A DNA stretch of 64,000 nucleotides from Fistularia commersonii (taxonomy: Eukaryota; Chordata; Actinopteri; Syngnathiformes; Fistulariidae), in assembly GCA_037954325.1 (NCBI GenBank), contig JBBMNZ010000021.1, positions 13,814,616 to 13,878,615 of the forward strand, read 5' to 3'. The notes under the pieces are model-generated. The model saw only the letters and a list, made by a program, of their open reading frames with translations. It made no database searches and was not told where the DNA came from. Below are positions 45,888-57,484 of the stretch, one piece after another. How positions within the stretch are numbered: the first letter of the stretch is position 1; the number at the start of each line of letters is the position of its first letter. The position numbers and the translations under genes are program-made.

Positions 45888-46985
45888 TACAGATCACATT
45901 GTCTTCTTCTTCTTCTTTCGGCTTTTCCCTTCAGGGGTCGCCACAGCGAATCAACTTTCTCCATCTAACCCTATTCTCTATATCCTCCTCTCTAACACCA
46001 GCTACACTCATATCGTCTCTCTCTACGTCCCTAATCTTCTCTTTGGTCTTCCCTGAGACCTCTTGCCCGGCAGCTCCAATTCCAGCATCTGTCTACCGAT
46101 ATATTCTCTATCCGTCCTTTGGACATGACCGAACCATCTCAGTCTGGCTTCTCTGACTATCTCTCCAAAACATCTAACATGTGCTGTTCCTCTGATAGAC
46201 TCATTCCTGAACCTATCCATCCTGGTCACTCCCAAAGAGAACCTCAGCATCTTCATCTCTGCAACTTCCAGTTCTGTCACCTTTATTTTCATCATTGTAA
46301 CAGTTTCTAGGCCATTCATCATCGCTAGTCTCCCCACTGTCTTGTACACCTTTCCTTTTATTCTGACCAATAGTCTTCTATCACATAGTACCCCTAACAC
46401 TTTTCTCAACCCCTTCCATGCTGCTTGGACCCGTCTCTTCTCCTCTTTTTCTCACTCTCCTTTCCAGAGCATACCTCCACCTCTCTAGATTTCCCTCTAC
46501 CTGTTTTCTGCTCTCACTACAAATCACAATGTCATCTGCAACCATCATGGTCCATGGAGATTCCTGTCTAACCTCATCTCTCAGCCTGTCCATCACCATT
46601 GCGAACAAGAAGGGGCTCAGAGCTGATCCCTGATGGAGTCCCACCTCCACCTTGAACTTCTCCTACAGCAAACCATACCACTGTCGAACAGCTAGCATAC
46701 ATGTCCTGCACCAGTTTAACATACTTCTCTGCCACTCCAGACTTCCTCATACAATACCAGAGCTCCTCTGGCACAACAATTTCCTTAAATAAAGTTGTTC
46801 TCATCTCATCTCTCTTGGCACCCTGTCATATACTTGTTCTGGGTCAACAAAAACACAATGCAGCTCCCTCTGGCCTTCTCTATACTTCTCTATTAGCATT
46901 CTCAATGCAATTACTGCATCTGTAGTACTCTTTCAAGGCATGAATCCATACTATTATTCACAATCGCTGTCTCTGCTCTCAGTCT
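45888..46985 (-). pseudogene. RTE-clade LINE fragment A (reverse transcriptase)
   Basis: From right to left on the minus strand: PEELWYCMRKSGVAEKYVKL, VQDMYASC, then in another frame GLHQGSALSPFLFAMVMDRL and MMVADDIVICSES. Then, in a further frame, VLGVLCDRR, GLETVTM, RWFGHVQR and YIGRQMLELELPGKRSQGR. The catalytic box of the family is FADD; here phenylalanine is valine. At least two frameshifts and an internal deletion break it. The 3' end carries the CGACCCCTGAAGGGAAAAGC block and GAAGAAGAAG tail typical of fish RTE LINEs (plus-strand 45899-45950). It is inactive. Confidence 0.85.
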
Positions 46986-47849
46986 ACAGATCTACAAAAT
47001 GCTGACGAACATGCAAGTGCTTCAGCAAGGTTTTGGCTACAGACTGCTGCACAACATAACCTCAGCAATTCCAGCATTTACATGTAATTGTAATCAAACA
47101 CACAGAATTGAACAGCATGTCTGTCCTGAACTGACCAGAGATGGCAGAGAAGCTGGAGCCCGATGCTAATGCTACTAGCTTCTTACCTGCAGCCCGCCGA
47201 CGTCTCACCTGTGAATGAAATGAAATTACGGTTACAAATTTCGCTACCTCTCCTTGGGTAATTTGGTTTGTGGACCATCGATCTGTTTCAATTTAATCAA
47301 GAGAAACGATGAAATTTGTTTGTCTCCCGTAGTCGGCGTCCCACTCTGCGGCTGATGTTGCTGCCACAGCTAGCTCGCTTCCACTTCCGGTCCGCCCGTT
47401 GGCCACGCCCCCTCATTTGTAACCTCGGAGGAAAGTGCAAACAGGGATTTACGTCATTTCCTGTGTCGAATTGGACAAATGTTTGTGTGTTTAATAACAA
47501 TAATTTGATAATAATTGATTCAAAAGTTACCAGAAAATGTGTAAGATATTGTATTGAGCCCATCAATATTGACGAGGCAAGTGTTCTCCTCAGTCAGCAT
47601 ATATTTTGAACACTAACAAATAATGAAGATAGAACTGGTTAACACTTATCACATATAACTTTTTAGAGTGTTTATAACAAGTCCTTAATCCAAATTCCAT
47701 AACCAAAGTCTCTGTCCTCTTTTATATGTGACACCCTCTCAGCCACAATATTTTTTATACAAATGTACCCAAACCCTGACAGTTTTGTTTCAAACATATA
47801 TTGTCAGAGGAATTTCAAACAAAAATGCGCAAACTTAAAAGCCATAGTA
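46986..47849. other. Single-copy-looking DNA with a promoter-like patch
   Basis: This lies between oppositely oriented RTE fragments. A GC-rich patch at 47330-47420 is listed separately. No exon is confirmed. Confidence 0.4.
47330..47420. promoter_or_regulatory. Possible CpG-type promoter patch
   Basis: The plus strand has CACTTCCGGTCCGCC (47380-47394, an ETS-type site) and GGCCACGCCCCCTC (47401-47414, an Sp1/KLF-type GC box) in an otherwise AT-leaning region. On the minus strand, downstream of these sites, CTGCAGGTAAGAAG and CAGGTGAGACG (about 47190-47215) look like splice donors. This is a motif-level inference only; no exon is confirmed. Confidence 0.25.
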
Positions 47850-48182
47850 ATGGTCGGAGGAAAAGTTAGTTGCAGCAAGACAGAATATGTGAAAGGAAAG
47901 GTGGACAAGACAGTGGTGAGACCACGATGCTGTATGGCCTAGAAACTGTTACAATGACAAAATAGAGCAGGCAGAGCTAGAAGATGCAGAGATGAAGATG
48001 TTGAAGTTCTCTTTGGGAGTGACCTGGATGGATAGGGTCACGAATCAGAGGAACAGCACATGTTAGATGTTTAGGAGAGAAGGTCAGAGAAGCCAGCCTG
48101 AGATGGTTCGGTCATGCACAAAGGAGGGATAGAGAATATATTGGTAGACGGATGCCGGAATTGGAGCTGCCAGACAGGAGGT
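47850..48182 (+). pseudogene. RTE-clade LINE fragment C
   Basis: The plus strand contains SCSKTEYVK, then LYGLETVTMTK, LKFSLGV, then LRWFGHAQRRDREYIG and MPELELPDRR in shifting frames. These are the same segments as fragment A in the opposite orientation. The homology stops abruptly at 48182, where (TATG)n satellite begins in mid-gene. Confidence 0.8.
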
Positions 48183-48321
48183 CTATACATGTATGTATGT
48201 ATTTGTTCATGTATGTATGTATGTATGTATGCATGTATGTATGTATGTATGTATGTATGTATGTATGTATGTATGTATGTATGTATGTACGTATGTATGT
48301 ATGTATGTATGCATGTCTGTT

Positions 48322-48373
<52 letters not shown>

Positions 48374-49013
48374 TATGTACATACATACATACATTTATCA
48401 AAAAATATACAATTGTATGTATTATTGCAATTTCCATGTTTGTATGTATGTATTTGTGTGTTAGTATCTATGTAAGTATGTATATGTGAATGTATGAAAG
48501 TTTGGATATATGTATGTATGTATGTGTGTATGAATTTATGTATATATGGATATCTGTATTAATATATATGTTTTTGTATGTGTATATGTGTATGTATGTG
48601 TGTGTATGTATGTAAGTATGTTTATATGTATGTGTCTTTATGCATGTATATGTGGATGTGTGTAAGTTCCATACATATTTATGTAAGGATATGTATATAT
48701 GTCTCTCTGTGTGTATGTATATATGTCTGTATGTATGTAAGTATGTGTTGATGTATGTATGCATGTATACATGTATGTATGTATGTATGTATGTATGTGT
48801 GTAAGTATGTGGTTATGTATGTGTATTCATGTGTGTTATATATGTGTGTTTGTATGTATACATGCATGAATATATGTGTATAATGTATGTATTCATGTGT
48901 ATGTATGTATACGTTTGTATGTAAGAATATATTTATATGTATGTGTCTGTATGTATTAATAAATGCCTGTATATATACCTGTGTATGTAAGTATGTATGT
49001 ATATATTGATTGT

Positions 49014-49079
<66 letters not shown>

Positions 49080-49110
49080 TATATGTACGTGTACATGTGT
49101 GAATGTATAT
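48183..49110. repeat. TATG satellite block with TA tracts
   Basis: (TATG)n at 48190-48320, (TA)n at about 48326-48370 and 49015-49080, degenerate TATG between. Confidence 0.93.
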
Positions 49111-49383
49111 GTATTTGTCTTTCCTACCTGAGGCTATCAGACTTTTTAATTCTTCTTCCCTCAGCCGCAGGGAATCTTCAAATCAAATCAAATCTTTGTA
49201 GTTACAGTTATTATTACAGTTATCAGTTAAGACAATTTATATTTCATTATATTTCATTGTATTTCTTATTCTTCCTCCTTTCTACTATTATCTATTACTG
49301 TTATGTTTTTACTTGAAACTCTGGTACAAAAATTTCCCTCGGGATAAATAAAGTTGTTCTCATCTCATCTCATCTCATCTCAT
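49111..49383 (+). mobile_element. LINE 3' end with CATCT tail
   Basis: It starts in coding-like sequence (FLPEAIRLFNSSSLSRRES), runs through a UTR and ends AATTTCCCTCGGGATAAATA, AAGT and a CATCT pentamer tail (49359-49383). It is inserted within TATG satellite, which resumes at 49384. The clade is CR1/Rex1-like at best guess. Confidence 0.7.
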
Positions 49384-50440
49384 GAATGTATGCATGTATG
49401 TGTATGTATGTACAAATTTATATGCGTGGGTATATGTATTTATGTGTATGTATGTATGCATGTATTTATGTTTGTATATATGTGTGATTGTGTATGTGTG
49501 GGTGTATATATGTATATAATTGCATGTATGTATGTGTGTATGTATGCTTATATATGTATGCATGTATATATGTATGTATGTAGATATGTACATATATATG
49601 TGTATGTATGTACATATGTGAATGAATGTATGCATGTACAGTATGTATGTATGCATGTAGATTTTTTATGTATGTATATATTTATATATGTGTATGTATA
49701 TGATTATGTATATATGCCTGAATGTATGTATGTGTATGTATACTAGTATCTATGTGTATGTATATGTAGATGTATGTGTATGTATGTATGTATGAATATA
49801 TGTTTTTGTGTGTATGTATGTATGTGTATATTTTTTGTAGGTCTGAATTTATGGACATATGTATTAACGTATATATGTATCTACGCATGTATGTATCTAT
49901 GTATCTATGTTTGTCTGTGTCTATGCATGTATGTATATTTGTATGCATGCATGAATGTATGTGTCTCTTTATGATTGTATGTATGTAGGTATGTATAGAT
50001 GTACCTATGTATTTTTGAATGTTTAATAATACAAATAACTTAAGAATAATTCAATTAACAATTTCTGCTTTGTCAATCCCAGTGGGGAAAGTCATACAAT
50101 TGCTCTATCTCCTGCGCCATGCTCCTACTGTATGTATGTATGTATGTATGTGTCAATATATGTATGCATGTATGTATGTATATATCTATATATGTATTTA
50201 TGTATGTTACTATGTGTCTGTGTATGTGTCAATGTATGTATGAATGTATTTTGTATGCATTTATGTACAGTATAGTCATGACTGTGTGTATGTTTGTTAG
50301 TGTCTATGCAGGTATGCATGTATGTATGTATCTTTGTATCTATGGTTGCATGTGTCTATGTATGTATGTATATATAAAATGTAACTATGTATGTACGTAT
50401 ATATTTATGTCTGTACGTATGTATCTATTCTATCTATATA
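49384..50440. repeat. TATG satellite block, continued
   Basis: Degenerate TATG array, interrupted at about 50,020-50,130 by roughly 110 bases of unique sequence. Confidence 0.9.
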
Positions 50441-50485
50441 TTGATCTAAAATAAAAAAATAAGACTCTTTTTTCTATTTATACAT

Positions 50486-50486
<1 letters not shown>

Positions 50487-50528
<42 letters not shown>
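50487..50528. repeat. (CA)n microsatellite
   Basis: About 21 CA dinucleotides. Confidence 0.96.
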
Positions 50529-50529
<1 letters not shown>

Positions 50530-51340
50530 TCATTCATATAAATAGTAATTTGAATCAACTAGAATGCTACTTCAAGAAAAAAATATGAATAACTGAATAA
50601 AAACGATGAATGAATAAATATATGTGTATGTAGAATATGTGTCTCTTTAAAACGGTGTTGTATTTCAATGAAGTGATTTCTCTCGCTGCTGTCAGTGATG
50701 TTCACCCTGGACGGCTGTGAGGGCCGCGTGAACGGACAAACAAAAACACAGTTTCTGTTTAGTCTTGTGAAAACTGCATTTGCCGAAACGACTTCGGCTG
50801 CGGTTAAAACATGTCGAATCGCAGCGGTTAACTTTCCTCCTGCACAGTACCTGCGCCTCGATTAAAGAGCTTCATCATCCCAGGGTTACAGTCTGCAACT
50901 CCAGAGCAGGACTCAGCCTCGCTGACCACTAAGTCCACAACCCAGCGCTGATGAAATGAGACGGTTCGGAATGGCCTGTCACCTAGCAACTGTCACAGCT
51001 ATAGTTCACAACAGGGATACGGCGAGGCAGAATTCATTATCGTGGCAGCCAATCAAAGTCTGTGAGACACCTGGTCAACACAGGAAAAACAGATTGAAAC
51101 ACGCATCCGGAGGTTTAATAACACTGAATTCTGGACGTATTTCTTTATTAATCTTTCAAACGGCCGTCATAGCCCTTCCAAATGACATCTGCAAACTCCT
51201 CCGTCGGTACAGTTTGTATTTCAGACACTGCATGAACCCTGGCCACCGTGCTTTTTTTTTTTTGTTTGTTTTTCTGCGAACGGTTTGTGCAAGTACATTA
51301 TTCCCTACTGTGCAGCAATTGGTTGGCCAGTCACACAGTG

Positions 51341-51384
<44 letters not shown>

Positions 51385-51965
51385 GATAGAGACTGTTGAT
51401 TCCTTAAATGTGATCATCTTATCACAACCTCCTCACTGCGTGTCGCTCACAGCGCAGCAGCTTGTCTTTGCCTTCCAGCCAATCACGGCACACTAGAGAT
51501 GGACTTGCCATCATGGACAAAAAAAAAAAAAAATGGCTACCCATTTCGCAGCCAGTATAAAAAGAACGACAAACAAGGAAATGACATTGAACTGATTTTC
51601 ACCCTGAATTAATTGCATGTCATGGCCAATGTTCCTCTTTGTAAAAACTGACCATTTGTTTAAAATCTCAATGGAGATATTTTTTTTGTTACTAATGTTC
51701 TTTCTGAAGTGCCCAAAAAGCACTCAGAAAGGTGAAGGATTCAACAAATAATCCCACAAAGTTAAGGAAAAAAAAATGACTAATTTCGAGGCTGGGTTTA
51801 GAGAAGCGCTGTGAGTCAGTTGGCCTGGAGAAGAAGCCCTCTAGAAGGATGACACAACTCATGATGGAGGTAAGAACATGCCCAGGGAAAGGAGGAAGCA
51901 TCTGATGAGCCCTTGTGGGTTTAAAAGCTCATTTATGCTCATGTTATATATGTAAGCAGGGACAC
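50529..51965. other. Unrecognised DNA with TG tract
   Basis: No gene is supported. A (TG)n lies at 51340-51381 and a poly-A at about 51520-51533. The 147-codon frame at 50956-51399 ends in the TG tract. Confidence 0.45.
51340..51381. repeat. (TG)n microsatellite
   Basis: About 21 TG dinucleotides. Confidence 0.96.
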
Positions 51966-52739
51966 GTCTGTGGAGGTTCTCAGTTATCCAGGTCATGGTG
52001 AATTCTTGTCGAAAGCTTCTTGTCGTCGTAACTGGACTTGAATTTCTTCAGTTGAAGACGTTTCAACCCTTAACCGAATACAACTGCCAGGGTTTGAGCG
52101 GTGCTTGGTTATGGTGGCTTGTTGTGGAAGTGGAAGATTTGATCTGCAGAAACTAAGTGTAAAGGGAGTTGCTATGCTAATGTGTGTGTCGTTCGTCGGA
52201 ACAAAAGAACAATTTAGAGGGATTTCTTGGATTGAAATGTGAGAAAGTAAAGCTGAACAAAGGAGTAAAACCTGGGAAACCAACCTTTCACAAATGTACA
52301 ACACAGTACCGGGATCAATAACAAGATGGATTTGCACACACGGTCTAGGACCTTCTGCACCCTCCAAACAACCAGGAAAGACCCAACACCAGAAGCAGCC
52401 CCCCGTAACGTCCACATGAGCCTCGGTTCCAACAGGTTTCGGCAAGAATTCACCATGACCTGGATGTCTGAGAACCTCCAGAGAAATCTTCCCATCCAGG
52501 TAGTCCCACTAAATTGCTCTTTTGTTCCAACAAACCTCACTTTAGCACATTAGCATAACAACCCCCTTCCAACTAGCTTCTGCAGACCAACCCCCCATTT
52601 ACACAACAAGCCACCATATTCAGAAACTCCCCACAGGTCATTGGAACTGAAGACGCATCTCATATGAGGGCTGAAACTTCTTCAAGTGAAGAAATTCAAG
52701 TCCAGTTACCAAAACAAGAACATTTCGACAAGAATCCAC
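51966..52739. mobile_element. Foldback element with long inverted arms
   Basis: The left arm (51998-52240) and right arm (52490-52739) are inverted copies. AACTGGACTTGAATTTCTTC (left) is mirrored by GAAGAAATTCAAGTCCAGTT (right); GGTGGCTTGTTGTG by CACAACAAGCCACC; and TATGCTAATGTG with GGAACAAAAGAACAATTTAG by their complements. A further inverted pair lies inside: TGGAGGTTCTCAG...CCAGGTCATGGTGAATTC (51970-52003) against 52442-52485. No transposase is visible. Frames of 108-150 codons here have no domains. Fragments of the same family occur at 8340, 9297 and 23830. I do not know the family name. Confidence 0.82.
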
Positions 52740-52830
52740 TACAGGGCAAAGCGGAGTTTAGAGCTCACTTCCAAATCCTGAGTTCTGTTTTTTTTCCGAC
52801 AAAAGAGTTAGAGCGCAGTAGGCGGCGGCG

Positions 52831-52866
52831 GTCTGTGCGTCCAATGAATGCATTGGACGCACAGAC
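52831..52866. other. Perfect 16-bp hairpin
   Basis: GTCTGTGCGTCCAATG, a four-base AATG loop, then CATTGGACGCACAGAC. The stem has no mismatch. It lies between the foldback element and the hAT right end. Confidence 0.9.
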
Positions 52867-52899
52867 GTCTCCAGGTCATACCGTGCCATGTCTGGGCTT

Positions 52900-53367
52900 T
52901 TGAAAATAATTAATGACTATTTATTTAAAATGTATTCTGTTTTAGTTCATTATTTTTTAAGATGTAAGTTTAAATGTGAAGATCATGTAAAAACGTGTTG
53001 AAAGATTTTTGACGCTCTTTCTGCACATGCCAGTAAAAGGATGACATTTTTTATTTTAAGTGCAGCTTGTGTTTTTATAAATAAAAGAATGATTCAGACA
53101 TTGAGTATTTCGATTAAAAGTAACATTCAACCCAATGTATTTTTTTTTCAGAGTTCAAAATGTTTTGTTGCATGCTGAAATGTATGTTTTTTTAACTGTT
53201 TAAAAAATGCAACACATTTTGTTTATACAAAGCATAAAGGGGAAAAAAAAAATGTTATATGCCGTGTTTATTCATTTTAAATTCCAAAAGGGTTGTGCAG
53301 CTCCCGGTGTTTTCTTTAGAAACAAGTCAAAACGGCTCTTTGAGTGGTAAAGGTTGCCGACCCCCGT
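52900..53367. mobile_element. hAT-type element, right end
   Basis: It ends AACGGCTCTTTGAGTGGTAA then AGGTTGCCGACCCCCG (to about 53367). From memory this corresponds to the 'GGTTGCCGACCCCTG' terminus of fish hAT (Charlie-like) elements. CAGCTCCCGGTGTTTTCTTT at 53299-53318 fits the same end. The left CAGGGGTCGGCAACC end is not found, so the left limit is a guess. Confidence 0.6.
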
Positions 53368-53540
53368 GCTCCAACATACTGCGCAACACCGCTCGCTGCG
53401 CTATAGAAAATAAATAAATGAATGGCTGGACGGAGGGACTCGCTGGATGCTGCAGTCAGTTCTGCTGCAGCCCAGACACCAGGTCGGATTGAGGCGGCTA
53501 AAGGTGTGAAAAAGTTTTGTGATAAACAACATGAAGTTAC

Positions 53541-53918
53541 AATAAGAAAAGAAAAGAAAAGAAAAGAAAAGAAAAGAAAAGAAAAGAAAAGAAAAGAAAA
53601 GCAAAGCAACGCAAAGCAAAAGATAAGATAAGAAAGAAAAAGAAAAGAAAAGAAAAGAAAAAAGATAAGATAAGATAAGATAAGAAAAGATAAGATAAGA
53701 TAAGATAAGATAAGATAAGATATGACAAGAAAATAAAATAAAAGATAAGATAAGAAAATATAAGATAAGAAAAAAAGATAAGAAAAGATAAGATAAGAAA
53801 AAAGATAAGAAAAGATAAGAAATTACAAGAAAATATAAGAAATGATGAGAAATGAAAAAGAAAAGATAAGATAATATAAGATAAGATAATATAAAATAAG
53901 AAATAATAAGGAAAGATA

Positions 53919-53950
<32 letters not shown>

Positions 53951-54105
53951 ATAAGATAAGATAAGATAAGATAAGATAAGATAAGATAAGATAAGAAAAG
54001 ATAAGATAAGAAATGATAAGAAAAGATAGGAAATGACAAGAAAAGAAGAGATAAGATAAGATAAGATAAGATAAGATAAGATAAGATAAGATAAGATAAG
54101 ATAAA
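53541..54105. repeat. AAAAG / AAGAT pentanucleotide array
   Basis: AAAAG units (53541-53600) grade into AAGAT units with AAAAGAT mixtures to 54105. The 237-codon minus-strand frame (SYLIL and FFSFL repeats) is a translation of this array. Confidence 0.95.
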
Positions 54106-55312
54106 TCCATTCATTGAATTATTCTTGAAATTCTAAAACAGTCATAGTGTCAACAAATATGAATATCAAATTTAATAGATAATATTAATATTAAGATAAA
54201 TATGAAGATAAAGAGAGACAATAAGAAGATAGCTTAAGACAGACAAAAATGAATAAACAGTAGATTGAACAACAATAACAAGGATAAGAATGGACAAGAG
54301 AATGTGGGGGAAAAAAAGGCAGTAAGGGTGAAAATAGACAAACAGAACTAAATGACAACATAAACAGAGTGGCAATAGCAATCACAAAAATAAAATAGAT
54401 AAACAAAAGTAAGCAGGATGTGAATGGGGTGAGGGGTTGAGACCAACAAGGATAAATAAGAGCGTGACAAGTTCAAAACGTCACATTCCTGCATTCCTAC
54501 CTTGTTTCCCGCTACTTTCTCTGCACCTGCCCTGAAATCTGCCTTTTTTTAACCCCAACATCTTATTCAGCCCCTCGTTTGTGTTTCGTAAGTGCTCGTC
54601 TATCCATTTTTGTAGTTTTAATAGCAGGCTTTTGCCCCGTTTACTTCTCGGTTAACTAAATTACCTATCGGTAAATCTACTAACTGTTTTTCAGCCCTTT
54701 TTCCGCCACAGGCCCTGAAGGTAGCAGGGGATAGTACTTGAAGTTTTTGGGCTATCGCGGTCGTCAGGCTGCTCTTAAAGCGAGTAGACAGGAAGAGAAA
54801 TCCAGCCCAGTAAAAGGACAATTGGTCAACGTTTTTTTTAGTGCTCACTGACAGATCAGCCCTGTGGCTCAAACGGGCACTTCTGAATGAAACACCAAAC
54901 AAATGGAGAAAAACCATTAAGTTTGCAGGCGCGGTATTGTAGATGTGTTCATGCCGTGATTTCTGCGGTGCAATCGTGGCGGAGTGTGTGACACAGCTGC
55001 TGAATCATCACAGAAATTTTTTATTTTAATACGGAATTTTGCTTGCAGAAGGACACAAAATTCTGTCCAAAGTCGTCTTTTTTTCCAATTTTTTAATCTC
55101 CAGCTATTCTACCTTGAGGATCGAACTGACGCGCTTCAAAATCACATCCATACCGTTTTTTTTGCCAATTTATCATAATTTACATTATGAATATTTGGTG
55201 ATTAACAAAGCAGCAAGTCTCATATTTCAACCAATTTTTACCCCCTTATCAAACAAACTTGTCTAATAATCTTAATCCAATATGAATCATTGAATCTTGT
55301 TAAAGCTCTGAG
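54106..55312. other. Unrecognised DNA
   Basis: No gene is supported. The first 300 bases are A-rich. Confidence 0.4.
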
Positions 55313-55313
55313 T

Positions 55314-55362
<49 letters not shown>
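55313..55362. repeat. (CA)n microsatellite
   Basis: About 25 CA dinucleotides. Confidence 0.97.
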
Positions 55363-55364
<2 letters not shown>

Positions 55365-56520
55365 GCACCCCAACAGAACAACTGTGGCTGATGAGCAGCC
55401 GGACTCTCTCTTTCTCCCGCATCACTGCGGATCGTCGCCATCATCCGTCATTATCGTAATCACCGGGTGCATCATGAGAACATAATTCGAGGAGTCGACA
55501 GAGTCCACTCTCTGCAAAAAACAAAAAAAAAAACAGTCTGACAATTCAAATACACCGTTGTTTCATTTTTTTTTTGAAAACCCAAGGACTCGGGGTCACC
55601 AGCGGTTCATAAGAAAAAAAAATTTAAACAAATTTTGGGGGCTTCATTTGTTTGTTTATGTGTTCTTATTTTGAATTTGTGCATGTATTTACTTATTCAT
55701 GTATTTACTTATGTATCTATTTAGAGAACGGATTCAATTATTTATTTATTTGTCTATTTATTTGTAGTATGCATTTATATTCCGTATCTATTTATTTATT
55801 ATCTATTTGCCTATACTCTACTCATGTATTATTTTTTTTATTCATTAATTTTCTGTATTTATTTGTTTATGCACATTTTCTTGTATGTATTTATTTGTGT
55901 ATATATATGCAATATTTATTTTGAATCTGTATTTATTTGCAGTGTTTTTTTAAATTCAGCATTTATTTATTTACTAGTCATCTGTGCATGTACTCGTGTA
56001 TTTATTTAATCATTTTCTGTATTTATTTATTTATGTATTCAGTTTTGTTGTATTCATTTATTTATGTATTAAGTTATCTATTTAGTTTCTTTTTGTATTT
56101 ATTTATTTTTTCATTAATTTATTTATACATTCATTTATATATTTATTTATACCCTTATTAATTTGTGTTAATTCATCTGTTCATTTGTGCTGGGGTTCGG
56201 GACGAGCTGCTGCGACGTATAACTGCTCTCGGCAGGTTAGAACTCGGTCCGCCCAGCAAAAACGCAGAAAATTACAAAAGCTCCTGTTCACTAAGCTTTG
56301 ACCTTTGAACCCGGTAATTTCGGCGACTTCGGTCTCATGAAGAGTCTTCTCTCCGTCATCTGCATTTATTTCCTTGCGAAAATTCTGTATCTTGGAGCCA
56401 AACCCACCTCGAGAAGCCACTGGGAGGCCGGTGTTGCGCAGCGCGCTCACGAAACAAACAAGAAGAAGAAGAAGAAGACGGTGTCGGCATAACGGGGGGG
56501 AAATATTCCCCATCGACATG
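55363..56520. other. T-rich low-complexity and unrecognised DNA
   Basis: A degenerate TTTA/TTTG array spans about 55640-56170. Translated frames there are membrane-like (FIYLFI) only because of base composition. A short (GAA)n run lies at about 56460-56477. No gene is supported. Confidence 0.55.
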
Positions 56521-56576
56521 CCGTCATTTATTTAACGAAGCCGTCTTCCTTTCGGAACTCGGAGGTGAACTCCGCA

Positions 56577-56593
56577 CCGCCCCCTGGTGGGCG
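56577..56593 (-). promoter_or_regulatory. CTCF-like site
   Basis: CCGCCCCCTGGTGGGCG on the plus strand reads CGCCCACCAGGGGGCGG on the minus strand. It contains the complete core CCACCAGGGGGCG of the vertebrate CTCF consensus. It sits in a CpG-rich patch (about 56,520-56,740). Function is an inference from motif only. Confidence 0.5.
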
Positions 56594-57453
56594 AGATACG
56601 TAACAGCCACGGGAAGCGTAACGTGCGGAAAGAACGCGGGCGGTGAGTTTGCCGACGCTTGAAACGAACGTTCACGCGAAACGCGAGCGTAGATGAGCCT
56701 CCCGGGGCCGAAGCGGACGCGGTAAACACAAAATATATCGCTCAAGCAGATTACGGGATTAATATGTCATTTTTATTTGCGGAGACAAAGGCAGCAGAAG
56801 GTACGGCGGGGAACGAAATGAGGTGGAAATTCAAAGGGGAGGGAGAGAGATAGCAGACGCTGTTTAATAAATTACTAGCTGCAGGCCTTCGCCGACTGCC
56901 CTCTTGTCTTTACTCTGCCGGCTCTTTTGGATCCGTGTAGTTCTTCTGCGGGCGTTTCCGACTGGCTCATGAGTTTTGTCGTTGGATCCGAACAAAATAA
57001 AAATCTACGTGAGCGCTTTTTCTTTTTATAAGAAATCATCATGTCTGAAATTGGATTTTTCGCAAAAGATTCTGCATTTTCCACGAGACGCCGTCCACGA
57101 CGGAGCAGCTCCCTTTCGAGATTTCGAGCTCCGCGTAGCAGGTTTCGCACGCTGGAGAGTTTGTTACAGGTGCAAGCGCGCCGTGACGTGTGTGTCCGTC
57201 GCCGCGCTGTGTGTATGTGTGTGTATGTGTGTGTGTGTCGAGCTGCCACGGCGCCGGGTGTCACATTTTATTTGCTTTAGCCAATGGATAACCTTGCACA
57301 CCGCCACGCCGGCGTTCACACAAGCGTTTTTACACACACAGACACGGGCGTACGAATTCTTTGCATGCCCGTGGCGATGTTTGGTGAATCAAAACCAAGG
57401 TCAGAGAAAGTTCAGTGTGCACTCATGCACTCATATAGAGCAGCACACACACA

Positions 57454-57484
<31 letters not shown>

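Noticed and set aside
50956..51399. 147-codon plus-strand frame
   Set aside because: Ends in a VCVCVC run from the TG microsatellite and contains a poly-T stretch; no domain.
51993..52540. 108- and 150-codon minus-strand frames in the foldback element
   Set aside because: They run through inverted arms, and their sequences match no transposase or other motif I know.
53401..54114. 237-codon SYLILSYL frame, membrane-like
   Set aside because: Translation of the AAAAG/AAGAT array on the minus strand.
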